Source of the DNA: Abyssibius alkaniclasticus
GTDB taxonomy: Bacteria; Pseudomonadota; Alphaproteobacteria; Rhodobacterales; Rhodobacteraceae
Reading direction: 5' to 3'
Length of the DNA stretch: 64,000 nt
Assembly (NCBI RefSeq): GCF_020447305.1
Contig: NZ_CP095732.1
Coordinates: forward strand, 372,001-436,000
The translations under genes and the position numbers were made by a program. Positions within the stretch are counted from its first letter, which is position 1; the number at the start of each line of letters is the position of its first letter. This document shows positions 51,552 to 59,657 of this stretch, piece after piece. The notes beneath the pieces are model-generated. The model had not been told where the DNA came from. It worked only from the letters and a program-made list of their open reading frames with translations, and did not search any database.

Positions 51552-52676
51552 TCACTCCCCCCTTACCTCCGTCTCCCCCCGCTTATACGGCCCCCAGTCC
51601 ACAATCTCGGGGTAATACATTTTGCGCCATTGTTTCACCTTGGGGTTCATCAGGCGGCGCCACCATATCGGGAAGGCGGCGATGAAGGTCATGGCGGGGT
51701 AGCCGTAGGGGAGTTGGGGGGCGTCGGTCTCGGTATAGGTTTGCAGTAGCGGGTAGCGGCGTGAGGGTTTGTAGTGGTGGTCGGAATGGCGTTGCAGGTT
51801 GATCAGCAGGTAATTCGTGACCGTGTGGTTGGCATTCCAGCTATGGCGTGGTGCGATCGGCTCGTATCTGCCCTCGCCTAAATGTTTGCGGGTCAGGCCG
51901 TAATGTTCAACGTAATCGGTGATTTCCAGGTGGAACACCGCCACGACCGCCTGCACAAAAAACAGCCCGATGCCCGCCCAGCCGCCGATAAGCGCGGCGA
52001 GCAATAAAAACCCGCCAGCAAGGCCGAAATATATCCAGAACGGGTTGGATTTGTGCCAGATGGGGCGGCTGCGTTTGGCGCAGCGCGCGGCCTCGACCCG
52101 CCAAGCGGATTTGAAACTGTCGACCACGGCACGGACCCAGAAGCGCCAGAAATTCTCGTTATACCGCGCAGTCACCGCATCGCGCGGGGTGCCGACATGG
52201 CGGTGATGCACCAGCACATGTTCGGTGCGGAAATGGCCGTAAAGCACCATGCCCAGCAGGATATCGCCCAGCAATCGCTCGGCGCGGTTTTTCTGGTGGA
52301 TAAGCTCATGCGCATAGACGATGCCCACCCCGCCCGACAACATGCCCGTGGCGGCGAGCAGGAAAAAGCTTTCCCAGGGGCCAAGGTGGTTGAACCAGAA
52401 CGCCGCGATGAGGCCGCCGAAGATAACCACCACCTGTATGGGCACCCAGACCCATGTCAGCAAGCGGTGCCAGAACAGGGCGGCATCTTCGGTTTCCGGC
52501 GGCAGGTTGAAGCTGGACAGGCCGAAGATCCGGTCAAGAACCGACATCAGCGGCGAGGCATAAAGCGGGATCAGCGCGATCCACCAGCCGCCTTGAGAGA
52601 TGGCCAGCGCCCAGATCGGCAGCAGGCCAAGGGTTATGGCGAAGGGCAGCGCAAGGATGAGCTTGGGGCGTGTCAT
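51552..52676 (-). CDS. alkB: Alkane 1-monooxygenase (AlkB-type membrane di-iron hydroxylase)
   Basis: Hydroxylates the terminal carbon of medium-chain alkanes using rubredoxin-supplied electrons. The 374 residues show six hydrophobic segments and the histidine boxes HELIHQ, EHVLVHHRHVGTPRD, the HSWNANHTVTNYLL box and LQRHSDHH. The ATG at 52676 has GAGGA before it; a longer in-frame extension overlapping mutY is rejected. No rubredoxin or alkane regulator gene is adjacent, so a related substrate is possible. Confidence 0.9.
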   Translation of the reverse strand: MTRPKLILALPFAITLGLLPIWALAISQGGWWIALIPLYASPLMSVLDRIFGLSSFNLPPETEDAALFWHRLLTWVWVPIQVVVIFGGLIAAFWFNHLGPWESFFLLAATGMLSGGVGIVYAHELIHQKNRAERLLGDILLGMVLYGHFRTEHVLVHHRHVGTPRDAVTARYNENFWRFWVRAVVDSFKSAWRVEAARCAKRSRPIWHKSNPFWIYFGLAGGFLLLAALIGGWAGIGLFFVQAVVAVFHLEITDYVEHYGLTRKHLGEGRYEPIAPRHSWNANHTVTNYLLINLQRHSDHHYKPSRRYPLLQTYTETDAPQLPYGYPAMTFIAAFPIWWRRLMNPKVKQWRKMYYPEIVDWGPYKRGETEVRGE

Positions 52677-52732
52677 GGGCGTCCTCGGAGTTTGGCGCAT
52701 TCTGGCGGGGCGGCGAGGCGCATTCAAGCCCT

Positions 52733-53791
52733 TCAAAGCCCCGCTGCCGCGCGGGCAGCCGCCAGCGCCTTGCGCATGACGCTGGGCAGGTCGGTGGCGG
52801 CGGGAATGGGTGTGAAACGCCCGCGGCCCGGAGTGGCATCGGTCATGGCCCAATGCACGGTCAGGTGCAGTTCGAAATGGGTGAACACATGGCGCACGGG
52901 CGTGTTGAGGATGTGCCATTGCGCCACAAGCGGCGGGTTTGGCGCGGGTGCTTCGCCCCAGTCGGAACAGGGCAGCGCCAGCATTCCACCCAGCAGCCCC
53001 TTGGGCGGGCGGGTTTCGAGCAGCACCTCGCCCTGTGCGTTGAAAGCGGCATAGGCATGGCCCAGCCACCTGGGGCGCGGGGCTTTTGGGGTTTTGGCAG
53101 GCAGGCTTGCTTCAATGCCCTGTGCGCGGGCTTTGCAGCAATGCGCCCAGGGGCAGATTTCGCATTTCGGGCTGCGCGGCGTGCAGATGGTGGCGCCAAG
53201 GTCCATCATCGCCTGCGCATAATCGCCGGGGCGGTATTGCGGGGTCAGGCTTGCAGCATGTGCGAAGAGGTCCGGTTTGGCGGCGGGCAACGGGGTTTGC
53301 ACGGCAAAGCGCCGCGCAACGACCCGCTCGACATTGCCATCAACCACCGTGGCGGGAATGTCAAAGGCAATGGCGGCGATGGCGGCAGCGGTATAGGGGC
53401 CGATGCCGGGGAGCTTGCGCAAATCAGCCTCGGCTTGCGGAAAGATACCGCCCATAGCGCCAACCGCGCGCGCGCAGGCCAGAAGGTTGCGCGCACGGGC
53501 ATAATAGCCAAGCCCGGCCCATGCGGCCATGACATCGGCATCTTCGGCTGCGGCAAGGGCGACAACGCTGGGCCAGCGGGCCAGAAATGCCGTAAAATAC
53601 GGCTTTACGGCCGCCACGGTGGTTTGCTGCAACATGATTTCCGACAGCCACACATGGTAAGGATTCGCACGGCCTGCCTGCCCCGGCGGCCGGCGCCACG
53701 GCAACGGGCGCGCGGCACGGTCATACCAGGCCAGCAAAACGGCGGAATCCCGCTTCAATAACGTCTCTGTGATTGGGTTTGGGGATGGCAT
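52733..53791 (-). CDS. mutY: A/G-specific adenine DNA glycosylase
   Basis: Removes adenine mispaired with 8-oxoguanine. The 352 residues contain SEIMLQQTTVAAVKPYF with the catalytic Glu, the helix-hairpin-helix LPGIGPYTAAAIAAIAF followed by VVDGNVERVV with the catalytic Asp, the [4Fe-4S] cluster C-x6-C-x2-C-x5-C in CTPRSPKCEICPWAHCC, and a C-terminal NUDIX-like domain with RPPKGLLGGMLALPCSDWGEA. Divergent from a DciA/DUF721 gene. Confidence 0.95.
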   Translation of the reverse strand: MPSPNPITETLLKRDSAVLLAWYDRAARPLPWRRPPGQAGRANPYHVWLSEIMLQQTTVAAVKPYFTAFLARWPSVVALAAAEDADVMAAWAGLGYYARARNLLACARAVGAMGGIFPQAEADLRKLPGIGPYTAAAIAAIAFDIPATVVDGNVERVVARRFAVQTPLPAAKPDLFAHAASLTPQYRPGDYAQAMMDLGATICTPRSPKCEICPWAHCCKARAQGIEASLPAKTPKAPRPRWLGHAYAAFNAQGEVLLETRPPKGLLGGMLALPCSDWGEAPAPNPPLVAQWHILNTPVRHVFTHFELHLTVHWAMTDATPGRGRFTPIPAATDLPSVMRKALAAARAAAGL

Positions 53792-53839
53792 ATGCGCAAA
53801 AGGCCGCTAGATTGAGTTGACTTGAAATGAAGGACAAGC

Positions 53840-54361
53840 ATGGCCAGCCAGACTGACCACCTACGGCGAAAACGCAAGGGCTTCGTGCAAACGGGCGGGC
53901 TGCTGGCCGCGCAAATCCGCCAGATCGGCGGGGCGCGCGGCTTTGCCGAAACCCGCCTGCTGACCCAATGGGAAGAAATTGCCGGCCCGGAGCTGGCCGC
54001 CAAAACCCGCCCCGGCAAGGTCAGCTACACCAGGCAGGGGGTTGGCGCTGTGCTGGCCCTGGAATGCGACGGCGCGCATGGCCCCGAAGTGCAGATGCAA
54101 CTGCCCGCTTTGCTGGCCCGCATCAACGCCGCCTATGGCTATGCCGCCATCCGCGATATCCGCATCACCCAGGTGCAGTTGCGCGGGTTCGCCGAAGAAC
54201 AGGCCGGGTTTTCCTATGACGATGTGCCATCGCCCCGGCTTGGCGATGCACCCCCCGAAACCGTTGCCAAGGCTGTTGCCGAGGTTACAGACAAGGTTTT
54301 GCGCGCCCAGCTTGCGCTGTTGGGTGCCAATGTAATGAAAAGAAAAGGACGCACTACATGA
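53840..54361 (+). CDS. DUF721 (DciA-like) domain protein
   Basis: A 173-residue protein with an N-terminal DUF721 domain: GGLLAAQIRQIGGARGFAETRLLTQWEEIAGPELAAKTRPGKV. The domain is shared with DciA, the ancestral loader of the replicative helicase, so a link to replication is possible. It ends with the ATGA overlap to the DsbA-like gene. Starts 48 bp from the divergent mutY. Confidence 0.82.
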   Translation: MASQTDHLRRKRKGFVQTGGLLAAQIRQIGGARGFAETRLLTQWEEIAGPELAAKTRPGKVSYTRQGVGAVLALECDGAHGPEVQMQLPALLARINAAYGYAAIRDIRITQVQLRGFAEEQAGFSYDDVPSPRLGDAPPETVAKAVAEVTDKVLRAQLALLGANVMKRKGRTT

Positions 54362-55026
54362 AATTATCACCACTTATGGGGCGCCGTGCCGCACTTGGCA
54401 TGATGGGCGCAGGGCTGGCCAGCGCCAGCGCAATGCCACTGCTGGCCCAGGAAGCCGACGCGCCAGACACCACGCAAACCCCCGTTCAGACACCTGTGCG
54501 CGAAGTGGTTGAAATGGTCATGGGCGCGGCAGATGCGCCGATCGAGCTGATCGAATATGCCTCGTTTACCTGCCCGCATTGTATGCGTTTCCATCAGGAA
54601 GTGTTTCCGCAATTGCGCGCCGATTACATTGACACCGGCAAGGTGCGGCTCATCTACCGCCCGGTTTATTTTGACGGGCCGGGCCTGTGGGCCGATATGA
54701 TGGCGCGCTGCGGCGGGCCGGAAAAATTCTTCGGCATCGTTTCGATTCTCTATGAACAGCAATCCAGTTGGGCGCGCGGCGCAACTGGTGCAGAAGTGGC
54801 GCAAAGCCTTGTAAATATTGGCAAACTTGCCGGTATGTCGGAAGAAGACATCACCGCCTGTATGCAGGACCGGGCCTTTGCCGAGGCTCTGATTGCGGAT
54901 TTTCAGGCAAATATGGCGCGTGACGACGTTCCCGGCACACCGACATTCTTTGTCAATGGCGAGCAGATGACGAATTCGCCCTATGAGACCTTTGTGGCCA
55001 AGTTCGACGGGCTGCTGGGCGAATAG
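54358..55026 (+). CDS. Periplasmic DsbA-family thiol oxidoreductase
   Basis: A 222-residue secreted thioredoxin-fold protein. The N-terminus GRRAALGMMGAGLASASAMPLLAQEA is a signal peptide with a twin-arginine-like start. The active site is C-P-H-C in YASFTCPHCMRFHQEVF (around residue 72), and the cis-Pro loop is VPGTPTFFVNG. It belongs to the DsbA/DsbG-like group with a helical insertion. It is coupled to the DUF721 gene by a four-base overlap. Confidence 0.92.
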   Translation: MKLSPLMGRRAALGMMGAGLASASAMPLLAQEADAPDTTQTPVQTPVREVVEMVMGAADAPIELIEYASFTCPHCMRFHQEVFPQLRADYIDTGKVRLIYRPVYFDGPGLWADMMARCGGPEKFFGIVSILYEQQSSWARGATGAEVAQSLVNIGKLAGMSEEDITACMQDRAFAEALIADFQANMARDDVPGTPTFFVNGEQMTNSPYETFVAKFDGLLGE

Positions 55027-55032
55027 GCCCGC

Positions 55033-56007
55033 CTAGAGAATTTCTGACAGCGCCGCATCGAGCGCGGCGCTGTCTGTAATCTCCAGCCGCACCGGCAGGG
55101 CAATGACACCGGCGCGGGCGGCGGGCGGCATCCGCACCGCATCTTTTTCCGTTGTCACGAGCATGGCGTTTTTCGCTTTCGCCTCGGCACGCATCCGGGC
55201 CAGCATCTGGGGGGCAAGCGGGGCGTGGTCGCCAAATTCATGCGTGGCGAGGATATTGGCCCCAAGCCCGCGCAATGTGGCAAAAAACTTGCCGGGACGC
55301 CCGATACCGGCAAAGGCAATGACGCGCATCCTTTCAAATGACAGGCCGGTTTGCAGAGCGGCAAGATGGCCGCGCGCCAGCGGCATTCCGGCCAGTTCGG
55401 GGGCGCGGTCCAGCAGGCTGGCCTGGGCAGACGCCCCGCCAATGGCCAGCACCAGATCGGCGCGTTTCAGCCCCGCGGCAACGGGTTCGCGCAAGGGCCC
55501 GGCGGGCATGACCCGGCCATTGCCAAAGCCGATCTCGGCATCGACCACGACAATCGACAGGGTTTTGGCAAGGCTCGGGTTCTGGAACCCGTCATCAAGT
55601 ATCAGCAGCCTGGCACCGGCCGCCACGGCGGCTTTGGCGCTGGCCACACGGTCGCGCCCCACCCAGACCGGGGCAAAGGCGGCCATGAGCAGAGGCTCGT
55701 CGCCCACATCGGCGGCGGTGTTTTTGGAAACGTCCACGCGGTGCGGGCCGATGAGCTTGCCGCCATATCCGCGCGTAATCACATGCGCGCCCTGATCGGC
55801 CAGACGCATCAAAAGGGCAATGGTGGCCGGGGTTTTGCCCGTGCCGCCTGCATTGATATTGCCCACGCATATGACCGGCACGCCGGGATCATGGCCCGCT
55901 GTCTTGGCAAGGCGGCGGGCGGTTGCGCGCGCCCAGATGGCGGCAATCGGCGCCAGCATGGCGGCGCGGATACCCGCCGGCTGGTGCCAGAAGCGGGGCG
56001 GGCGCAT
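55033..56007 (-). CDS. lpxK: Tetraacyldisaccharide 4'-kinase
   Basis: Phosphorylates the lipid A disaccharide at the 4' position. The 324 residues begin MRPPRFWHQPAGIRAAMLAP, carry the P-loop VGNINAGGTGKTPATIALL, and ILDDGFQNPSLAKTLSIVVVD with the conserved D-D-G-F-Q, then the NGRVMPAGPLREP region of the family. The ATG at 56007 overlaps the stop of the WaaA-like gene by one base (TGATG). It lies at the end of an envelope block (pmbA-cysQ-DUF4170-waaA-like-lpxK). Confidence 0.95.
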   Translation of the reverse strand: MRPPRFWHQPAGIRAAMLAPIAAIWARATARRLAKTAGHDPGVPVICVGNINAGGTGKTPATIALLMRLADQGAHVITRGYGGKLIGPHRVDVSKNTAADVGDEPLLMAAFAPVWVGRDRVASAKAAVAAGARLLILDDGFQNPSLAKTLSIVVVDAEIGFGNGRVMPAGPLREPVAAGLKRADLVLAIGGASAQASLLDRAPELAGMPLARGHLAALQTGLSFERMRVIAFAGIGRPGKFFATLRGLGANILATHEFGDHAPLAPQMLARMRAEAKAKNAMLVTTEKDAVRMPPAARAGVIALPVRLEITDSAALDAALSEIL

Positions 56008-57182
56008 CAGCCCTCTCCTGCTTTGCACAGGGCGGCAAGCGCGCCAAGCGTATCGGCGGTTTCGCTAAGCATGGCCCAGGCGGCGGTGGCCAGTTGCGCT
56101 GCGGCATCGGGGCGCAAAAGCCCCACAAGGGCTGCGCCCAGCGCGGCATTGTCGCCAAGGCTGTGGCTGGCCCGGGCGGCCCGCAGCCGCGCGAAATCAT
56201 CGCCGAAGCCGCCAAAATGCTGGCCATGAATGAGCGCCGCGCCAAGATTGGCGGGTATCAGCGGCGAATCCTGCGCACCTGCGGCCACAAGGCTGTCGGC
56301 CAGCACGGCAACCGGCGCCAGCCGCGCCGCCAGCGCAGCCTGCCCGGATGCAAGGACCAAAGCGCCCGGTTCGATGGCGCTGGCATCCATCACCGCCGAC
56401 TGGATGTCGAGCGCGGGGAACTGTGCCTTCAGGCCGGGCGCATCAACCCCGTTTGCCGGCACGACCAGCACGATCAGCCCCGGTGCTGCGCGGCGCGCAT
56501 GAACCTGCGCGGCGGCAAGAATTGGCAGGTTTTCAGCCGTCACCCCCAAGGCCGCCCAGACAGGCCGCCCGGCAAGGCGCTGCGACAGGGTCTTGCGGGT
56601 TTGTGTATCTTCAGGCGGCAGGGCAACCATTGGGTGCAGCGGGCCGGTCAGGTGCAGTTCTGGCACCAGCCCGCCCAGCGATTGCAGCTGGTCATGGGCC
56701 GCCTCATCGGCGCAGTAGACCGCCGAAAAACCGGCCAGTTGCCCCGCCAGCGTGCGGCGTTGGCGGCGAACGCCAAGATGCGCGGCGCTCAGGTTGAACA
56801 GGGCGGCCGGAATTTCGGCCTGCACGAGCTGTTCGGCCAGACGCGGCTGTGGCGGCGCCCCCGACCATAGCAGCGCATCGGGTGCGAAATGCGCAAAAAA
56901 CGCCGCATCCGGCGCGGCCTGCACGATGGCCTTCGCCGCCGCAGCTTCGGGCAGGTTCTGTGTGCAACCCGTCAGCAGCAGCCTGGATTTGGGCGCGGCC
57001 AGCAGCGCCGCGAGCAGATCATCGCGCACGGCCTTGTGCAGATCATCGCCAGATTGCAGCCATACCAGCCGCCCCGCCGGGCGTTGCGGCAGGCCGGGTG
57101 CTGGCGCGGCCGGGCGGCTGGCAAACAGGCGGGTCAGCCGGTTGCCAAACCCGCGCGCCGGGGATGGGGGGCTGCCGGTCAG
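56007..57182 (-). CDS. Divergent WaaA-like (Kdo transferase family) glycosyltransferase
   Basis: A GT-B type protein next to lpxK, related to 3-deoxy-manno-octulosonate transferases but short and divergent. Landmarks are GRLVWLQSGDD (place of VWIHAxSxGE), LLLTGCTQNLPEA, and near the end IPANLGAALIHGQHFGGFGDDFARL, the counterpart of the NPLEPAALGxxVxxGPHxxNF region. The catalytic Glu motif is not conserved. The first canonical start is GTG at 57029, which would cut off the conserved GRLVWL part; the frame is open up to 57219, and a CTG at 57182 overlaps the stop of the DUF4170 gene exactly as an ATGA would. I use this CTG (391 residues), with doubt. Confidence 0.65.
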   Translation of the reverse strand: MTGSPPSPARGFGNRLTRLFASRPAAPAPGLPQRPAGRLVWLQSGDDLHKAVRDDLLAALLAAPKSRLLLTGCTQNLPEAAAAKAIVQAAPDAAFFAHFAPDALLWSGAPPQPRLAEQLVQAEIPAALFNLSAAHLGVRRQRRTLAGQLAGFSAVYCADEAAHDQLQSLGGLVPELHLTGPLHPMVALPPEDTQTRKTLSQRLAGRPVWAALGVTAENLPILAAAQVHARRAAPGLIVLVVPANGVDAPGLKAQFPALDIQSAVMDASAIEPGALVLASGQAALAARLAPVAVLADSLVAAGAQDSPLIPANLGAALIHGQHFGGFGDDFARLRAARASHSLGDNAALGAALVGLLRPDAAAQLATAAWAMLSETADTLGALAALCKAGEG

Positions 57183-57421
57183 TCGAGTTCGCCGGTCGGG
57201 CCGGCTGGCTGTTCTTCGTCACGCAAGCGGTGCAGATGCGCGATGAAATAGCGCATATGGGCGTTATCCACCGTGCGTTGCGCGGCCGATTTCCACGCGT
57301 TGAAGGCCGATTGATAATCGGGGTAGATGCCGACCATATCGATCGCGTTCACATCCCGAAACTGGGTCGATTGCGGATCGACGAGTTCACCGCCGAAAAC
57401 GAGGTGCAGGCGCTGGGTCAT
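57179..57421 (-). CDS. DUF4170 family small protein
   Basis: An 80-residue protein of the DUF4170 family, found near lpxK in Rhodobacterales. Segments: RLHLVFGGELVDPQSTQFRD and VGIYPDYQSAFNAWKSAAQRTVDNAHMRYFIAHLHRL. AGGAGAG precedes the ATG at 57421. Function unknown; position in the lipid A block suggests an envelope role. Confidence 0.85.
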   Translation of the reverse strand: MTQRLHLVFGGELVDPQSTQFRDVNAIDMVGIYPDYQSAFNAWKSAAQRTVDNAHMRYFIAHLHRLRDEEQPAGPTGELD

Positions 57422-57467
57422 GTTCTCTCCTCTGCTGATCGTGCCGCCTTTTAGCACCGCTTTCGCC

Positions 57468-58253
57468 TTATTGGCCAGCGGGTTTGAGCGCGGAACCAAG
57501 TTCTGCCACAAGCGGCTTTGGCCCGGCCAGCAGCCCGTTCAGGCGCGGGTCGGGGTTGTTGAAGCGCGGCAGGGCAAGCGAGCGGGTCAGCACAGCGCCC
57601 CCCGCCTCGGCCACGATCAGCGCACCGGCGGCGACATCCCATTCCCAGGTGGGGCGCAGGGTGATCATGGCGTCGAAATGGCCGGCGGCGACAAGGCACA
57701 TCCGCCAGGCCAGCGATGGGCGGAAATGGCGCGCAAAAGCTGGGGCGCCATGCGCCCAGTGTTCGGCATTCAGGCTGGCGCGGCTGGTCAGGATGCGGGC
57801 CTTTGGCGACAGCGGGGCCGCGCCAACGCTTAATGGCACACCGTTCAGAAACGCGCCGCCGCCACGGCTGGCGGTATAGGTTTCCTGTCGCATGGGCAAA
57901 TGCACCACGGCGGCGATGATCTCGCCGCCTTCGGCCAGTGCCAGCGAATGCGCAAAGCTATGCTCGCCCGCCAGAAAGGCGCGCGTGCCGTCGATCGGGT
58001 CGATGATGAAGGTGCGCGCGGGCGTTTGGCGGGCGGCATCGTCGGGGCTTTCTTCCGACAGCCAGCCATAGCCGGGGCGGGCGGCACACAGGCGCGCGCG
58101 CAGCATGTCATTGACCTCGATATCGGCGATGGAGACCGGGCCCTGGCTGTCACCCTTGTCCCAGCTTTCCGGGCCGTTGCCGAAATGGCGCCGCGCAATC
58201 TCGCCCGCCTCAAGTGCTGCATCGACCAGCAGCGAAAGTTCAGGCGCCAGCAA
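57468..58253 (-). CDS. cysQ: 3'(2'),5'-bisphosphate nucleotidase / inositol monophosphatase family (CysQ-like)
   Basis: A 261-residue member of the Li+-sensitive phosphatase superfamily. Metal-binding motifs are visible: PVSIADIEVND, WLSEESPDD, FIIDPIDGTRAFLAG and the C-terminal WEWDVAAGALIVAEAGG. The CysQ branch removes the 3'-phosphate from PAP made in sulfate assimilation; an inositol-monophosphatase activity is the alternative. It overlaps pmbA by 14 bp. Confidence 0.85.
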   Translation of the reverse strand: MLAPELSLLVDAALEAGEIARRHFGNGPESWDKGDSQGPVSIADIEVNDMLRARLCAARPGYGWLSEESPDDAARQTPARTFIIDPIDGTRAFLAGEHSFAHSLALAEGGEIIAAVVHLPMRQETYTASRGGGAFLNGVPLSVGAAPLSPKARILTSRASLNAEHWAHGAPAFARHFRPSLAWRMCLVAAGHFDAMITLRPTWEWDVAAGALIVAEAGGAVLTRSLALPRFNNPDPRLNGLLAGPKPLVAELGSALKPAGQ

Positions 58254-59586
58254 TGGTCAGCCCTTCGACCAGCAGGCTGGGGATCTGGTGGGATTTGTGC
58301 ATCTGCGCGTCATTGCCGGCAATCAGGCTGGCCAGCATCGGGCGCAGATTGCCGGCCACGGTGCATTCGTTGACCGGGCCGGCAATCTCGCCATTCTCTA
58401 CCCAAAAGCCGGAAGCCCCGCGCGAATAATCGCCCGTTGTGGCATTGATGGACGAACCGATGAGCGAGGTGATCAGCAGGCCGGTGCCCATCTCGCGGAG
58501 CAGGTCTTCGCGGCTCAGGCTGCCCTGTGTCAGCGCCAGATTGGTGGTGGAGGGCGCCGGTGGACCGCCGGTGCCGCGCGCGGCATTGCCCGTGGCATCC
58601 ATGCCCAGTTTGCGCGCCGTGGCAAGGTCCAGCACATAGCCCTGGAGGCGGCCATCCTCCACCCAGGAACGGGCATGGGTGGGCAGGCCTTCGGCATCGA
58701 ACGGGCGTGAGGCGGCACTGCGCGCACGGCGCGGATTTTCCACCAGGTCCATGCCTTCGGGCAACACCGCCTCGCCCAAAGCATCGCGCAGCCAGCTTGC
58801 GCCGCGCGCAATGGCCGCCCCGTTGATGGCCGAAAGCAGATGCCCGATAAGGCCAGAGGCGACCCGTTCGTCATACAGCACCGGATAGGCGCCGGTGGGC
58901 GGTTTGCGCGGGCCGGAACGCGCGACAGCGCGCGCGCCTGCCCGCTGGCCGATATCCTCGGCGCTCGGCATATCGCCTTTGAAAATGCGTGATTCCGCCG
59001 CCCAGTCGCGCTCCATCGCCGTGCCGGTGCCGGAAATGGCCACAGCCGCCAGCGAATGTGACGAGCGCGCGTAGCCGCCCGAAAACCCGTTGCTGGCGGC
59101 AAGCCATATGTTGTGGCGCGACCAGTCGGCCCCGGCAGATTGCACCTGTGCCACACCCTTTACCGCCAGCGCCGCCGCTTCGGCCTGGCAGGCCAGCGCC
59201 TGCAGATCGGCGGGGTTGGGGGCATCGCCCGGCTCTTCCAGCTCCAACCCATCGGCGGCGCGCAGCGCGCTGAGCTGGTCGGGGTCTGCAAGCCCGCAAT
59301 AGGCGTCTTCCGGGGCGAGCCTGGCCATTGCCACGGCACGCGCGGCGGCGGTTTCAATCGCATCATCGCGAATGTCGGAGATGGAGATACAGGCCTGCCG
59401 CTTACCGATCAGCACCCGCAGGCCAAGGTCAACCCCCTCGGCCCGCTCGGCATGTTCCAGCGCGCCCTGGCGCACTTCGATCGACAGGCTGTCACCCGCC
59501 ACGGCCAGCACATCGGCGGCCCCGGCCCCGGCGGCTTTGGCGGCGGCGAGCGCCTTTTCGGCAAGGGCTTGAAGATTATGGGGCAT
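58240..59586 (-). CDS. pmbA: TldE/PmbA-family metalloprotease subunit
   Basis: A 448-residue PmbA (TldE) protein, partner of TldD in processing modified peptides and in CcdA antitoxin degradation. Family segments are EVRQGALEHAERAEGVDLGLRVL, TGAYPVLYDERVASGLIGHLLSA and TGLLITSLIGSSINATTGDYSRGASGFWVENG near the end. The Zn-binding HExxxH of TldD is absent, as expected for the PmbA subunit. TldD is not in the window. Confidence 0.92.
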   Translation of the reverse strand: MPHNLQALAEKALAAAKAAGAGAADVLAVAGDSLSIEVRQGALEHAERAEGVDLGLRVLIGKRQACISISDIRDDAIETAAARAVAMARLAPEDAYCGLADPDQLSALRAADGLELEEPGDAPNPADLQALACQAEAAALAVKGVAQVQSAGADWSRHNIWLAASNGFSGGYARSSHSLAAVAISGTGTAMERDWAAESRIFKGDMPSAEDIGQRAGARAVARSGPRKPPTGAYPVLYDERVASGLIGHLLSAINGAAIARGASWLRDALGEAVLPEGMDLVENPRRARSAASRPFDAEGLPTHARSWVEDGRLQGYVLDLATARKLGMDATGNAARGTGGPPAPSTTNLALTQGSLSREDLLREMGTGLLITSLIGSSINATTGDYSRGASGFWVENGEIAGPVNECTVAGNLRPMLASLIAGNDAQMHKSHQIPSLLVEGLTIAGA

Positions 59587-59657
59587 GGCGCACTCCTGTT
59601 GCTTGCGCCCTACTTAGGGGCGCGCCGCCCAATGCTCAAGGCAAACCGGCCGCGCGG

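Noticed and set aside
52677-53069. In-frame extension of alkB by 131 codons into mutY
   Set aside because: It overlaps the 3' end of mutY on the same strand in another frame, is Arg/Ala-rich, and the ATG at 52676 with GAGGA fits AlkB length.
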